Source: Bacillaceae bacterium
GTDB taxonomy: Bacteria > Bacillota > Bacilli > Bacillales > Alkalibacillaceae
Direction: 5' to 3'
NCBI GenBank assembly: GCA_017656265.1
Contig: JACDOD010000001.1
Location: 434,001-498,000, forward strand
Length of the DNA stretch: 64,000 nucleotides
The notes beneath the pieces were generated by a model. The model saw only the letters and a list, made by a program, of their open reading frames with translations, searched no databases and was not told the DNA's origin. A program made the position numbers and the translations under genes. Within the stretch, counting starts at the first letter, position 1, and each line of letters starts with the position of its first letter. This document shows, piece after piece, positions 52,600 to 62,605 of this stretch.

Positions 52600-52923
52600 G
52601 AGGCTGGGACAAAACTTCATAAGGCAATAAAAAAATCCGAACTATATTCAATCGTCACTTGAATAAGTTCGGATTTTTTCCTGTCAACATGCCTGGCTTT
52701 CCGCAGCCACGGTCTAAGCTTCGCAAAACAGCTAATCCTTCGCTGCCTGTGGGATGTTCAGCTCGTGCATTCCCCGCGACGCACAGGACATGCTAGTGTC
52801 GGCGTTGGCCACAGGACGTGGCCGGTTTTAGTCGACCTGGTGTCTGCGCATGTTGACTCCGTATTTTTTTTGCAAAATGGTTCGCCTTTTCCACTGTTCC
52901 CAATCTTTTTTTGCCCCGGCCTC
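52600..52923. repeat. Composite nested repeat between the IS110 remnant and ileS
   Basis: Outer arms GAGGCTGGGACAAAA (52600-52614) and TTTTGCCCCGGCCTC (52909-52923) are inverted. Inside are the family core hairpin ATCCGAACTATATTCA..TGAATAAGTTCGGAT (52634-52674) and a second element bounded by perfect inverted repeats GTCAACATGC (52683-52692) and GCATGTTGAC (52848-52857). The second element is GC-rich and holds a GGCCAC..GTGGCC hairpin. The only open frames in it are short and look non-coding. Confidence 0.75.
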
Positions 52924-52950
52924 TTTTTGAAAATCATTCATATATGATTA

Positions 52951-55713
52951 TCAGGATTGACTGACATAATGTTTTTCAACAATATCACTGCATCGATCAC
53001 AAAGCTCCGGATGCTTAGCATTTTTCCCAACAGTTTCTGATGCTACCCAGCAGCGCTGACATTTTTCTCCCGGATGTTTTTCTACAAATACCTTCACCAG
53101 TTCAAAATCTGCTGCACGTTCATGCTCGTCAGCCACTTCTGCACCAGAAACGATGAGATATTGATGAAGATGTTCCAGACTAGTGAGCAGTTCCTTTGTC
53201 TTCTCATCTTTCGGTACAATGGTCACTTTAGCTTCCAGGGATTTACCGATCACTTTTTCGTTTCTTGCTTCTTCAAGTGCTTTCAGGACATCATCCCGCA
53301 CGTTCATGAAGTGATCCCATCTTGCTTTTAGCTCATCCTGGCCTTCAATCTCACGGGACTCCGGAATATCCGTGAGCTGAACACTTTCTTCTTCTACACC
53401 AGGGATGTAATTCCACACTTCATCAGCTGTATGGGAAAGTATTGGTGATAACAGCTTTGTTAAGCCTGTTAAGATTTCATAATAAACCGTCTGGATGCTG
53501 CGGCGGCGCTTTTCATCCATTGGTTCAACATACAGAACATCCTTGGCGAAATCAAGATAGAATGAGCTTAGATCAATCGTACAGAAATTGTGTACCGCAT
53601 GATAAATCGGTGAAAATTCATACTCTTCATAGGAATTACGAACCTTTTTCAAAAGCTCCTGGAAACGCACCAGCATATAACGGTCTACTTCCTGCAGTTC
53701 TGCTTCTTTCACCGCATCTTTTTTCGGATCAAAATCATGAAGATTACCTAAAAGGAATCGCAATGTATTCCGGATCTTTCGGTAAACTTCTGCAACCTGT
53801 TTTAAAATATCGTTGGAAATGCGTACATCACCCTGATAGTCCACGCTGGCAACCCAGAGGCGAAGCACATCAGCACCAAATTGTTTCATGATTTTCGCTG
53901 GCACAATGACATTTCCAATGGATTTACTCATCTTGCGCCCTTCTCCGTCAAGGGTAAAACCATGGGTAACTACAGCTTTATATGGTGCCTTTCCTGTTAC
54001 CGCAACGGCTGTTGAAAGGGATGAGTTAAACCAGCCGCGGTACTGGTCGGTACCTTCCAGATAAACATCAGCCGGTCGCTGAAGGTCTGGGCGTTCTACG
54101 AGTACACTTTCATGGGATGAACCAGAATCAAACCAGACATCCATAATATCCGTTTCTTTCGTGAACTTGCCGTTCGGGCTGGACGGATGGGTGAATCCTT
54201 CAGGAAGAAGGTCCTTCGCATCCCATTCGAACCAGACATTTGATCCATGTTCCCTAAATAGATTTGAAACATGTTCGATCGTTTCATCGGTGATAATCGG
54301 CTCGCCATTTTCACCGTAAAACACAGGAATTGGCACACCCCATACACGCTGACGGGAAATACACCAGTCTTCCCGGTCTTTAACCATGTTGTGCATGCGG
54401 GTTTCGCCCCATTTTGGATACCAATTGACTTCTTTGATTTCCTCCAGAATCTCTTCACGGAAATCTTTAATGGACGCAAACCACTGGTCCGTTGCACGGA
54501 AAATCGTTGGTTTCTTTGTCCGCCAGTCATGCGGATAAGAGTGGGTAATAAACGTCAGCTTTAACAGTGCTCCTGCCTCTTCCAATTTTTTCGTAACCTC
54601 TTTGTTGGCATCATCATAGAACATGCCTTCAAAGCCTGGAGCATCTTCAGTGAAACGCCCCTTTTCATCTACCGGGCACAGAACGTCTAAGCCGTAACGT
54701 TTGCCAACCCAGAAGTCATCTTCCCCGTGGCCAGGAGCTGTATGAACACAGCCAGTACCAGATTCGGTAGTAACGTGATCCCCAAGGACAACCAATGATT
54801 CACGGTCATAGAATGGGTGTTTCGCCACCACGTGTTCTAATTCGCTGCCTTTAAAGGTGCGTTCTACTTCAGGGTTATCCCATTCAAATTCATCATTTAA
54901 AGTTTCAACCAGGTCCTGGGCGACGATATATTTAGATCCATCCACGTTCACAACCGCATAATCATATTCAGGATTCAAGGCGATCGCAAGGTTTGCCGGA
55001 ATGGTCCATGGGGTAGTTGTCCAGATGACAAACTTTTCATCCCCATTCAGTACTCCTTTACCGTCAGTCACGTCAAAGGCAACATAGATAGAAGGAGAAC
55101 GCTTATCTTTATATTCAATTTCTGCTTCTGCCAGGGCAGACTCAGATGAAGGGGACCAGTAAACAGGCTTCAGACCTTTATAAATATAGCCCTTTTTCGC
55201 CATTTCCCCAAATACACGAATCTGGGCTGCTTCATATTCTTTGTCCAGAGTTACATAAGGGTTATCCCAGTCTCCCCGGACTCCAAGCTGTTTAAATTGT
55301 TCCCGCTGACGGTCCAGCTGTTCCAGAGCATACTCCTGGCACATCTCACGGAATTCAGCTACACTGACTTTTTTGCGGTCCACTTTATTATTTTTCGTCA
55401 ATGCCACTTCAATTGGAAGTCCATGCGTATCCCACCCCGGTACATATGGAGCCTGGTAGCCCGTCATGGACTTATAGCGAACGATGAAATCTTTTAGCAC
55501 CTTATTCAGGGCATGGCCCATATGAAGATCTCCATTGGCATATGGAGGACCATCATGCAGTACAAACATTGGACGTCCTTCTGTCCGTTTTTGGACCTTT
55601 TCATAGATATTCATTTCTTCCCATTTTTTCTGCATTTCCGGCTCCCGTTTTGGGAGATTTCCCCGCATTGGGAAGTCGGTTTGCGGCATCAATAACGTGT
55701 CTTTATAATCCAT
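52951..55713 (-). CDS. ileS: Isoleucyl-tRNA synthetase
   Basis: Charges tRNA-Ile and edits valine. It has 920 residues. Class I motifs are [15 protein letters not shown] (HIGH type) and [13 protein letters not shown] (KMSKS). The CP1 editing domain has [17 protein letters not shown] and [10 protein letters not shown]. The C-terminal zinc site has CQRCW and CDRC. The length is the bacterial type I form. Expression is under an upstream T-box leader. Confidence 0.98.
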   Translation of the reverse strand: MDYKDTLLMPQTDFPMRGNLPKREPEMQKKWEEMNIYEKVQKRTEGRPMFVLHDGPPYANGDLHMGHALNKVLKDFIVRYKSMTGYQAPYVPGWDTHGLPIEVALTKNNKVDRKKVSVAEFREMCQEYALEQLDRQREQFKQLGVRGDWDNPYVTLDKEYEAAQIRVFGEMAKKGYIYKGLKPVYWSPSSESALAEAEIEYKDKRSPSIYVAFDVTDGKGVLNGDEKFVIWTTTPWTIPANLAIALNPEYDYAVVNVDGSKYIVAQDLVETLNDEFEWDNPEVERTFKGSELEHVVAKHPFYDRESLVVLGDHVTTESGTGCVHTAPGHGEDDFWVGKRYGLDVLCPVDEKGRFTEDAPGFEGMFYDDANKEVTKKLEEAGALLKLTFITHSYPHDWRTKKPTIFRATDQWFASIKDFREEILEEIKEVNWYPKWGETRMHNMVKDREDWCISRQRVWGVPIPVFYGENGEPIITDETIEHVSNLFREHGSNVWFEWDAKDLLPEGFTHPSSPNGKFTKETDIMDVWFDSGSSHESVLVERPDLQRPADVYLEGTDQYRGWFNSSLSTAVAVTGKAPYKAVVTHGFTLDGEGRKMSKSIGNVIVPAKIMKQFGADVLRLWVASVDYQGDVRISNDILKQVAEVYRKIRNTLRFLLGNLHDFDPKKDAVKEAELQEVDRYMLVRFQELLKKVRNSYEEYEFSPIYHAVHNFCTIDLSSFYLDFAKDVLYVEPMDEKRRRSIQTVYYEILTGLTKLLSPILSHTADEVWNYIPGVEEESVQLTDIPESREIEGQDELKARWDHFMNVRDDVLKALEEARNEKVIGKSLEAKVTIVPKDEKTKELLTSLEHLHQYLIVSGAEVADEHERAADFELVKVFVEKHPGEKCQRCWVASETVGKNAKHPELCDRCSDIVEKHYVSQS

Positions 55714-55776
55714 AAAACCTTCCTCCTTTTGATGATTTTCAAGTATTTACATATTATTCGAGGTTTAAAACCAATT

Positions 55777-56045
55777 AAAAAAACCTCCCCATCCCTAAAA
55801 AGGGACGAGCAGGCTCGCGGTACCACCCTCATTGATTTAAAAACGACATAAAACACAAATCATTTTTAAATCCTCTCATTCATCCTTAACGCGGAATCAC
55901 ACGTCCATGTCTACTGAGCGTAAGCCTTTCGCATGGAAACTCGAGGGTGATTTTCCAGAAGAACGTTCTGCACCGGGCTTCCACCTTCCCCGGCTCGCTG
56001 GCCAGAAGCTGTTCTTTGTACTTTCCCTGTCATCATTGATATCAC
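55777..56045 (-). promoter_or_regulatory. T-box riboswitch of ileS
   Basis: Minus-strand leader with the T-box AGGGTGGTACCGCG (55816-55829) and terminator CGTCCCTTTTTAGGGATG followed by a T-run (55777-55812). The 5' part has stem I with an AGTA motif (AAGTACAAAGAAC) and a specifier candidate ATC (55949-55951) in AAAATCACCC, an isoleucine codon. Uncharged tRNA-Ile should stabilise the antiterminator. A TATAGT -10-like site lies at the 5' edge near 56047-56057. Confidence 0.93.
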
Positions 56046-56140
56046 TATACTATAGTTTTTTTGGCGTTTTTATTTATTTATCAATCTAAAAGCCGTTAAT
56101 TCTTTATGTTATGAAATTATATGTAAAAACGTACGTGTCG

Positions 56141-56662
56141 TCAAGATTCCTGGTTAGAAAATTCGATATCCTCCGAACTATCCTCCATGTCATCAAGGTT
56201 GATTTCAAATAAATCATCCCAGTCGTCATTTTCAATCATATCAAGCTGGGCTTCAATCAGCATTTTCAGACGAGTTCGGAATACTTTAGCCTGTTTTTTG
56301 AGTTCCTCCACTTCAATGGCTACTCGCCGGGACTTGCTGAGGGCTTCATTAATGATTCGGTCTGCATTTTTCTCGGCTTCTTTTATGATCAGCTTTGCTT
56401 CCTTGCTCGCATTGCCTTTGACTTCCTCTGCTGTTTCCTGTGCGACGAGAATGGACTTATTTAATGTTTCCTCAATATTGTTGAAATGGCCAAGTTTTTC
56501 TTCCAGCTTTGCTACCTTTTCTTCCAGTTCTTTTTTCTCCCGAATGACACTTTCGTAATCCTTTATCACCTGGTCTAAAAATTCATTGACCTCATCTTCA
56601 TCATATCCTCTGAACGTGCGAGTAAACTCTTTATTATGAATATCAAGCGGTGTTAATGGCAC
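56141..56662 (-). CDS. divIVA: Cell division protein DivIVA
   Basis: DivIVA binds negatively curved membrane at poles and septa and recruits MinJ and, in sporulation, RacA. It has 173 residues. The N-terminal membrane domain PLTPLDIHNKEFTRTFRGYD is followed by coiled coil and an acidic C-terminus. It uses GTG with AAGGGGG at 8-base spacing. It follows ylmH in the ylm cluster. Confidence 0.95.
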   Translation of the reverse strand: MPLTPLDIHNKEFTRTFRGYDEDEVNEFLDQVIKDYESVIREKKELEEKVAKLEEKLGHFNNIEETLNKSILVAQETAEEVKGNASKEAKLIIKEAEKNADRIINEALSKSRRVAIEVEELKKQAKVFRTRLKMLIEAQLDMIENDDWDDLFEINLDDMEDSSEDIEFSNQES

Positions 56663-56743
56663 GAAGGTTACCCCCTTAAGGTAATTTATTGTTGACTTAT
56701 CATTTCGACAGAAAACGCAGAAACTCCTTCCTGCATCATCCCA

Positions 56744-57517
56744 TTATTTTAATTTTGCACAAGTAATTCTCCATTTTTCCTTTTTCGTTTTTCCATGAAT
56801 GGCCGACAGCTTGCTTCTCCCTTTTCCGCGAATGGAAAACATGTCTCCATTTTCTACCTGGAAAGCAGGATTATCTGTTACACGGAAATTGACTTTAACC
56901 GCTCCTTTTTTAATCCATTCGGCTGCCTTCTGTCTGGATACATGATAAATTTCACTGATGACCGCATCGAGTCGAAGGGATGAAACCGTTCCTGATTTTT
57001 CCAGCCACTCATCATCTGAAGGCCGCAAGTTTGATAGCGGCTGTTCGCTGAATTCCACATTCGCCTTTTTAATTCCTGTCAAATGAAGCCGTAAAAATGT
57101 GCTGATTTCCTGATCAGCCAGTATTTGAATCGTATCATCACAGATGATGATATCTCCCAGCTTTTTTCGTTTAATCCCCGATGCCATAAGTGCACCTAAA
57201 ACATCCCGATGGGTGATCTGAATAAATTTTTTCGGAAAAGATGTTTCCAGGAGAGTGATGTCAAAGTCATTATTTGAAATCTCTTCGTAATATGGGGCAA
57301 GGATGGCACGCTTTCTTTCTGCTTTTTCTCCTCCCCCGAAAAATTGCAGGTTGAAATCTGGATGATTCCCTATAATACTCCAAAAAATGTACTGCTCCCG
57401 GGGATCTAAAAAATCCGTAAGTCTGCGGATGTACGTTCGCTCTACTTCTTCTCTCCAGGATAAGACCTGATCGATAAATGGCTGTTCTTCTTCCCGAAAA
57501 TGCTGATAAATATCCAT
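56744..57517 (-). CDS. ylmH: S4-domain RNA-binding protein YlmH
   Basis: YlmH is an S4-domain protein of the division cluster, linked to ribosome quality control in B. subtilis. The 257-residue protein starts MDIYQHFREEEQPFIDQVL and has an N-terminal domain with YIFWSIIGNHPDF and a C-terminal S4 domain (about 180-240; LRLDAVISEIYHVSRQKAAE). The ATG at 57517 has GAGGGG 6 bases upstream. A longer frame to 57610 would translate a repeat element, so it is rejected. Confidence 0.92.
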   Translation of the reverse strand: MDIYQHFREEEQPFIDQVLSWREEVERTYIRRLTDFLDPREQYIFWSIIGNHPDFNLQFFGGGEKAERKRAILAPYYEEISNNDFDITLLETSFPKKFIQITHRDVLGALMASGIKRKKLGDIIICDDTIQILADQEISTFLRLHLTGIKKANVEFSEQPLSNLRPSDDEWLEKSGTVSSLRLDAVISEIYHVSRQKAAEWIKKGAVKVNFRVTDNPAFQVENGDMFSIRGKGRSKLSAIHGKTKKEKWRITCAKLK

Positions 57518-57558
57518 ATCCATCCCCTCTGCTGCTGTCTGTACAAACGTATTAATAC

Positions 57559-57638
57559 GAGGCAGGAACAAAAGTGCAAAAAGACAATGAAATATCCGAA
57601 CTATATTCAATCGTCATATGAATGAGTTCGGATATTTC
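57559..57638. repeat. Half copy of the TATCCGAAC repeat inside the ylm cluster
   Basis: Left arm GAGGCAGGAACAAAA (57559-57573) and core hairpin ATATCCGAACTATATTCA..TGAATGAGTTCGGATAT (about 57592-57636). It has no right arm. Unlike other copies it lies between two codirectional genes (ylmG and ylmH). Confidence 0.8.
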
Positions 57639-57687
57639 TTACTTGGAAAGAAAATATAAAATTTGAGTCTTTAACCATTCACCAGGC

Positions 57688-57963
57688 TTACAGACTCAAT
57701 AACATTCTGAACAATTCAGCTAACCCATATCTGGCGAATTGCAGCACCAAAATTGCTACAATTGGAGAAATATCAATAAAACCAAGGGGAGGAATGACTT
57801 TTCGGAAGGGTTCCAGATAAGGTTCACAGATTTTGGCGAGAAACTGCCCAATAGCAGACTCTCTTGCCCCTGGAAACCAGGATAGAAGTATGTATCCGAT
57901 AATCGCAAAAATATAAAGTTCTAGGGCTGTACTAAGCAAATTATAAAGCATTACCACATTCAT
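57688..57963 (-). CDS. ylmG: YggT-family membrane protein YlmG
   Basis: A small membrane protein of the division cluster. It has 91 residues and two membrane segments. It has the YggT pattern: [12 protein letters not shown] and [16 protein letters not shown]. It starts directly after the sepF stop. Confidence 0.92.
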   Translation of the reverse strand: MNVVMLYNLLSTALELYIFAIIGYILLSWFPGARESAIGQFLAKICEPYLEPFRKVIPPLGFIDISPIVAILVLQFARYGLAELFRMLLSL

Positions 57964-58392
57964 CTACCACCTTTGATCATGATCCGTATGATTTTCCTCA
58001 AATATATCCGAAATGGAACCTGAGACGTCTACATTATCAGGGGTGCATAAGAAGGTATGCTGGCCAAGTTTTTGGATATCACCATTTATAGCATATACGG
58101 TTCCGCTTAAAAAATCTACTATGCGCTTCGCCTGATGATGATCCACCCGCTGCAGATTAATGACAACAGCCCGGCGGTTTTTTAAATGATCAGCAATTTC
58201 CTGTGCTTCATTGTACATTCTCGGTTCACACAAAACAACCTTCGATGATTGCTGCATGCTTGTCAAACTGACAACATTGGAACTTTTAGTTGCACTTAGC
58301 GGTTGTGTCTGACCCTCTTGAACCTCTTCTTCAATATATTCATACTCATCTTCCAGTGAGAAAAATGATTTCAGTTTATTCTTAATGCTCAT
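57964..58392 (-). CDS. sepF: Cell division protein SepF
   Basis: SepF anchors FtsZ to the membrane and aligns FtsZ filaments in the septum. It has 142 residues. An N-terminal amphipathic membrane helix ([19 protein letters not shown]) is joined by a linker to a globular domain with [20 protein letters not shown] and [27 protein letters not shown] precedes the ATG. Confidence 0.95.
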   Translation of the reverse strand: MSIKNKLKSFFSLEDEYEYIEEEVQEGQTQPLSATKSSNVVSLTSMQQSSKVVLCEPRMYNEAQEIADHLKNRRAVVINLQRVDHHQAKRIVDFLSGTVYAINGDIQKLGQHTFLCTPDNVDVSGSISDIFEENHTDHDQRW

Positions 58393-58409
58393 GAATCCTG
58401 AACCTCCCT

Positions 58410-59090
58410 TTAAACGGTTTCCTTCCCGACTAAGCTGGTGCCAATTCTTACGTGTGTAGCACCCTCTTCAACTGCAATTTCAAAATCATTGCTCATCCCC
58501 ATGGATAAATAGTTGCAGGGAGCATGGGAGTAATTTTTTTCTCGTATCTGATCCCTTAATTCCCTCATGGTCCGAAAACAGCCGCGCAGCACGTTTTCGT
58601 CATCGGTATAAGGTGCCATGGTCATTAATCCAATAACCTGGATCGAAGGATATTCCTTTAGATCTCGAATAAAGTTTTCGACTTCTTGCGGTTTCATCCC
58701 GTGTTTTGACTCTTCGCCGCTGACATTGACCTGGACAAAACAGGATACAGATTTGCTGGCCCGTTTTTCAATTTCTTTTGCCAGTGACAGCCTGTCCAAT
58801 GAATGAAGATAATCAAGCTGATCAATCACTTTTTTCACTTTTCTTGATTGCAATGTTCCGATAAAATGCCAGTCAACGTGTTCTTGTATTACTTCTTGTT
58901 TATGTAAAAAGCCATCCACGCGATTTTCGCCCAGATGTCTGATCCCTGCCTGGATCGCCTCTCTAGCTCGCTCAACGGAAACATATTTCGTTACAGCAAT
59001 AATATTGACTTCCTCAGGATTTCGGCTGGATTTCTCACAGGCTTTAGCAATCCGCTCTTGAATTTCCGCCAAATTTTCTGATACATTCAT
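58410..59090 (-). CDS. ylmE: PLP-binding protein YlmE (YggS family)
   Basis: A PLP homeostasis protein without known enzymatic reaction. It has 226 residues and the alanine racemase-like fold. The PLP lysine is in [13 protein letters not shown], with [20 protein letters not shown] and the C-terminal [19 protein letters not shown]. It lies 15 bases after pgeF. Confidence 0.94.
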   Translation of the reverse strand: MNVSENLAEIQERIAKACEKSSRNPEEVNIIAVTKYVSVERAREAIQAGIRHLGENRVDGFLHKQEVIQEHVDWHFIGTLQSRKVKKVIDQLDYLHSLDRLSLAKEIEKRASKSVSCFVQVNVSGEESKHGMKPQEVENFIRDLKEYPSIQVIGLMTMAPYTDDENVLRGCFRTMRELRDQIREKNYSHAPCNYLSMGMSNDFEIAVEEGATHVRIGTSLVGKETV

Positions 59091-59105
59091 GGAGCCAGAT
59101 CCTCC

Positions 59106-59897
59106 TTATTTATCCTTTATTCCAATAAATGCCATCATGCGGCCTGTTTTTCCCTGGTCCCGGCGATGGGAATAAAACCATTCGTCTTTATCATACGTAC
59201 AATAGTCCGTCATTTCAATTCGTTCTGTCAGAATACCAGCATTCATGAGAATTTCTTTATTTAGTTGTTTTAAATCGAGCAAATAATGCCCTGGACGGAC
59301 AGGCTCAATGATATGATCTTTTTGATAAGAATCAGGTATATACTGTACTACGTTTTCATCCACTTCGTAATGGGATTTGCCAATACATGGTCCGATCACC
59401 ACATAAAGGTCGCCGGGCTGAACTCCATTTTCCACAAACCGTTGAACCATCTTTTCAGCTATGCCTCCTGCCGTTCCGCGCCATCCTGCATGGGCAAGAC
59501 CCACCCATTGATCTTTCAGCGCAAAAAAATAGAGCGGTACACAATCTGCAAAAACGGCTGTCAGCAGCTGCCCGGGCTGATTGGTAATCACACCATCACA
59601 CGAAAGCTCATCAGTACAGTCAGAAACATGGCTGATATCAGCAATCTTTGTACTATGGATTTGTTTCGGCATCACCCAATTTTTCAACGGAAAATTTATC
59701 AGCTTAGCAACATGGTGCCTGTTCTGGTTAACCGTTTCTAAATCGTCCCCAACGTGGTCCCCCATGTTCAAAGCGGCATAAGGCGGATGGCTAAATCCCC
59801 CTTTTCTGGTGGTGATTCCGGCAGTCACCCCTTCTTTTTCCCAGTCTGAAATTGTTAATATGGATGGATGCCCGGAAGTTTGAAAGGGTTCAGACAT
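59106..59897 (-). CDS. pgeF: Purine nucleoside phosphorylase / polyphenol oxidase PgeF (YlmD)
   Basis: A YfiH/LACC1-family enzyme with purine nucleoside and possibly peptidoglycan-editing activity. It has 263 residues. The metal-site motifs are FADCVPLYF and GLAHAGWRGTAGGIAEKM, with IGPCIGKSHYEV. GGAGGG lies upstream of the ATG. Confidence 0.93.
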   Translation of the reverse strand: MSEPFQTSGHPSILTISDWEKEGVTAGITTRKGGFSHPPYAALNMGDHVGDDLETVNQNRHHVAKLINFPLKNWVMPKQIHSTKIADISHVSDCTDELSCDGVITNQPGQLLTAVFADCVPLYFFALKDQWVGLAHAGWRGTAGGIAEKMVQRFVENGVQPGDLYVVIGPCIGKSHYEVDENVVQYIPDSYQKDHIIEPVRPGHYLLDLKQLNKEILMNAGILTERIEMTDYCTYDKDEWFYSHRRDQGKTGRMMAFIGIKDK

Positions 59898-59946
59898 GAA
59901 AAAATCCCTCCAGCTTAGGGTTTAATTTATTTTATCACATTTTTTG

Positions 59947-59959
59947 ACAGGTTGCCTGT
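59947..59959. repeat. Short ACAGG..CCTGT palindrome upstream of pgeF
   Basis: ACAGG TTG CCTGT lies in the 77-base gap between pgeF and ylmC, close to a TAAAAT -10-like site on the minus strand. It resembles the palindrome at 49106-49119. Confidence 0.35.
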
Positions 59960-59974
59960 GCTTTTATACTTAAC

Positions 59975-60256
59975 TTAATGATTCGATGATTCACGGTTTT
60001 CTTCCATTGAATGGGTTAATTTTGGTCTGGCAGACTTAACGAGTATGACATCTTTCCCAATGGTCACAATGTGATTCCATGGAATAACCAGTTCATCCTG
60101 CTTTCCAAATAATCCAAACCATTTTCCTTTTAATGAAATGACTAACCCAACGATATAGCCCCGATCTACATCAATTTCCAGATCGGAAATGTAACCTAAT
60201 TTACTCCCATCTTCTATGGCAATAATATCTTTAACCTGCAATTCTGAAATTGTCAT
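59975..60256 (-). CDS. ylmC: PRC-barrel protein YlmC/YmxH
   Basis: A small PRC-barrel protein of the sporulation-linked YlmC/YmxH family with no proven function. It has 93 residues from MTISELQVKDIIAIEDG and includes KLGYISDLEIDVDRG and GKQDELVIPWNHIVTIG. The ATG at 60256 is nine bases after AAGGGGTG; a GTG upstream overlaps the site. Confidence 0.88.
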   Translation of the reverse strand: MTISELQVKDIIAIEDGSKLGYISDLEIDVDRGYIVGLVISLKGKWFGLFGKQDELVIPWNHIVTIGKDVILVKSARPKLTHSMEENRESSNH

Positions 60257-60388
60257 GGCGCACTTCACCCCTTCACAACCAATATATGCAAAGGGTTGTA
60301 GGGTTTTTCAGAAATTATTAAATTATTATAGACATGCAGACACTTTGCTTCTGAACACGGCTTAGTTCTGCCCATACGTAATCTTTAC

Positions 60389-60634
60389 TTATCGTTTTGG
60401 CAGTTTTCTCAGTGACTCCAGGTCCTCTTCCAGACCCATCATTTTCTGCTCGACCATGGATTTGGCATCCTGTATTCCCTGATTATAAAAATAGACTCCT
60501 ACGTCTTCATTTAAGAAGTGAAAGAAATTCTCGGCAGCCAGGTCCCCGATTTCTTCTCCACGCTCCCGGTAAAAATATTCAATTATTTTTTCTTTTATAT
60601 CCTGTTTATGGTTGTTGGGTAAACGAAACGACAT
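60389..60634 (-). CDS. DUF2164 family protein
   Basis: A small protein of 81 residues from MSFRLPNNHKQDIKEKIIEY. It has ERGEEIGDLAAENFFHFLNE and YNQGIQDAKSMVEQKM, typical for DUF2164. The function is unknown. The start at 60634 follows GGGGGG at 8 bases. It is divergent from the DUF4349 lipoprotein. Confidence 0.85.
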   Translation of the reverse strand: MSFRLPNNHKQDIKEKIIEYFYRERGEEIGDLAAENFFHFLNEDVGVYFYNQGIQDAKSMVEQKMMGLEEDLESLRKLPKR

Positions 60635-60739
60635 GACTCTATCCCCCCAGTTTCTGTTTTTCGAACAATTGTAATCTGATTGTAACATTTTTTCACTTTA
60701 AACGCCTAATTTAGCAAAGAGGTTTTAGGGGGCCGTAAA

Positions 60740-61627
60740 ATGAGAAAAATTTTGTTTTCATTTATCATCCTTCTCTTCTCAATTCTGGTAGCCTGCAGCA
60801 GCCAGGATGAGGGTACGAATGAATCAAATAATGCTGACACAGCACATCATGAAGAGGGCATAGTGGATAACGGAGCTGCTGCTGATTATAAAGGATATGA
60901 ACCTCAGGCCAAATCCGGCGGTGCGGATCAGGATCGTATGGTTATGTATCATGTGTATATGCGGATCGGCGTCAAAAATATTGAAAACGCCATGGAAACC
61001 ATTACTCAATTCACAACCAGCAAAAACGGCTATATCGTCCAATCATCTGTCACCAACTACGAACAGAAACAGCATGCAAACATGCAGGTAAGGATTCCGA
61101 ATCAAGATTTAGAAACCTTCATAGAGGAAATTGTCTCAATCAGTGATCAACTCATTGAAAAACAGCAAGATGGCCAGGATGTAACAGAAGAATATGTTGA
61201 CCTTACTTCCCGATTAAAAGCTAAAAAAGCGGTGGAAGAACGGCTTCTGGATTTCATGGAAAAAGCAGAAACTACGGAAGATCTTTTAAAAATTTCCAAT
61301 GACCTGGCTAGAGTTCAGGAAGAGATTGAACAGCTTGAAGGCAGAAAAAAGTACTTGGAAAATCGCACAGATTTTGCAGAAGTAAACATTTCCCTTGAAG
61401 ATGTATCCGTTCAGGTTCCGGAAATCGCAGAAGAAGATCTGCAAACTTCTGAACGAATTAAACAGGCCTTTGCGAATTCATTAAACGGAATCGCCAGAAT
61501 GTTTTCGGCTCTGGCCGTGCTCGTGATCGGGTACTCCCCGTTTATTACCATGTTTGGAGTCATTGGCGGTCTGATCTGGTTTATCTATCATCGGAAAAGA
61601 AGTCATCATACTAAAGACAATGACTGA
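60740..61627 (+). CDS. DUF4349 lipoprotein
   Basis: A predicted lipoprotein of 295 residues. The signal peptide ends in the lipobox LVAC (Cys19). An extracellular DUF4349 region follows with MQVRIPNQDLETFIEEI and a long helical coiled coil (about 140-215; DLTSRLKAKKAVEERLLDFM). A C-terminal membrane segment (about 255-280) ends in a basic tail. The function is unknown; the family is probably an envelope-spanning sensor or structural protein (inference). AGGGGG precedes the ATG. Confidence 0.87.
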   Translation: MRKILFSFIILLFSILVACSSQDEGTNESNNADTAHHEEGIVDNGAAADYKGYEPQAKSGGADQDRMVMYHVYMRIGVKNIENAMETITQFTTSKNGYIVQSSVTNYEQKQHANMQVRIPNQDLETFIEEIVSISDQLIEKQQDGQDVTEEYVDLTSRLKAKKAVEERLLDFMEKAETTEDLLKISNDLARVQEEIEQLEGRKKYLENRTDFAEVNISLEDVSVQVPEIAEEDLQTSERIKQAFANSLNGIARMFSALAVLVIGYSPFITMFGVIGGLIWFIYHRKRSHHTKDND

Positions 61628-61632
61628 CAAAA

Positions 61633-61713
61633 TGAACATATCCGAACTCATTCAGACGACTGTATAAAGTTTGGATATGTTCATTTCTTTTTACAGTTTT
61701 GTCCCGACTTCTT
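61633..61713. repeat. Copy of the TATCCGAAC repeat downstream of DUF4349
   Basis: Core GAACATATCCGAACTCATTCA pairs imperfectly with TATAAAGTTTGGATATGTTC (61633-61683), followed by the right arm GTTTTGTCCCGACTTC (61697-61712). It lies between the convergent lipoprotein and 229-residue genes and probably terminates both. Confidence 0.8.
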
Positions 61714-61726
61714 CCTCTTATTAAGA

Positions 61727-62416
61727 TTAGGTTGATCCGTTATTCATAAAGCGATTCTTTTTACGAAGAATTAGGGTTTGGATCAGGGTTTTATATATTG
61801 AATCCGCTTCATCATGGCTCCTGATTTGATCTAAAAATGGAAAATCTTCTGGAACAACAGAAATTTTTGCAACAGGTTCCACTTCCCGTTCAGAGATCCA
61901 TTCATCCCTGATCCCTCCCCTTTGAAACCCATTTCTGGATAATATGTATATCGTGCCGTCTGTAAAAGAGGCTTCTTGTATGGTGTTACTCAATGAAAAA
62001 TAATAATAGCGTTTTACTCCTTTCCTCGTCGGCACACTTAAACACATATTTCTTAAGGAACCCTTATATCGCTCACGATTGACGACAGCAAAAAATATCG
62101 GCCAAATCCCATCCGATGCAGCAAAAACCGCCTTCACCATTTTTCCATTAAAAAGGGATTGTTTTCTTGGCACAAATCGTTTAATATCACTGGAATTGCT
62201 TCCATGAATCAGAACATGCTTATGCTCGATCATATACTGAAAAAACTTATGTTTAGGATAAGGAAGTTTATAGGGTACAAAATTGCCTTTAGCCTTTTCT
62301 ATGTGCTGATGAAAAAAATGATCAAAGGCTTTTTCCTCTTGTGCGGTCAGCATTAATTCATTCATTCGATCAAAATTTAACAGATGAAAAAACCACCGTT
62401 TAAACACATGTTTCAT
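61727..62416 (-). CDS. Unrecognised 229-residue protein, possible ADP-ribosyltransferase-like fold
   Basis: I do not recognise the family. There is no signal peptide or membrane segment. Around residues 70-115 is VLIHGSNSSDIKRFVPR and AVFAASDGIWPIFFAVVN, resembling the HG(S/T)..I..F.PR...VFA..D opening of small ART-like proteins. RYYYFSLS and EWISEREVEP follow, which could supply a Tyr and Glu. This is a pattern-based inference only. GGGGGAG precedes the ATG. The gene is flanked by two repeats of the same family and lies between sigG and DUF4349, outside the conserved order. Confidence 0.7.
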   Translation of the reverse strand: MKHVFKRWFFHLLNFDRMNELMLTAQEEKAFDHFFHQHIEKAKGNFVPYKLPYPKHKFFQYMIEHKHVLIHGSNSSDIKRFVPRKQSLFNGKMVKAVFAASDGIWPIFFAVVNRERYKGSLRNMCLSVPTRKGVKRYYYFSLSNTIQEASFTDGTIYILSRNGFQRGGIRDEWISEREVEPVAKISVVPEDFPFLDQIRSHDEADSIYKTLIQTLILRKKNRFMNNGST

Positions 62417-62519
62417 ACTTATTCTCCCCCGGATTTTCCTTTTTGAATAATATTCGCTTAAATTAGGATATATCCTTTATAAAACATGTATTAAACGAAG
62501 GATCTTGACGAAATAAAAA

Positions 62520-62597
62520 AATCCGAACTCATTCATGCGAGGATTGAATGCAGTTCGGATATTCCATTACTTTATGCAGTTTTGTCTGAGCCTCTGT
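62520..62597. repeat. Copy of the TATCCGAAC repeat downstream of sigG
   Basis: Core ATCCGAACTCATTCA..TGAATGCAGTTCGGAT (62521-62560) with right arm CAGTTTTGTCTGAGCCTC (62578-62595). It lies 10 bases after the sigG stop codon and likely ends the sigG transcript. Orientation is the same as the copy at 61633. Confidence 0.8.
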
Positions 62598-62605
62598 CTT
62601 CATCA

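Noticed and set aside
52469-52600. Guide (bridge) RNA of the IS110 element
   Set aside because: Only a terminator hairpin is visible; no guide loops could be assigned and the element is truncated.
57518-57610. Hydrophobic N-terminal extension of YlmH resembling a signal peptide
   Set aside because: It is the translation of an intergenic repeat; a ribosome site favours the ATG at 57517.
60325-60330. TATAAT upstream of DUF2164/ylmC
   Set aside because: A perfect -10 on the minus strand, but no acceptable -35 at 16-18 bases; not reported as a promoter.
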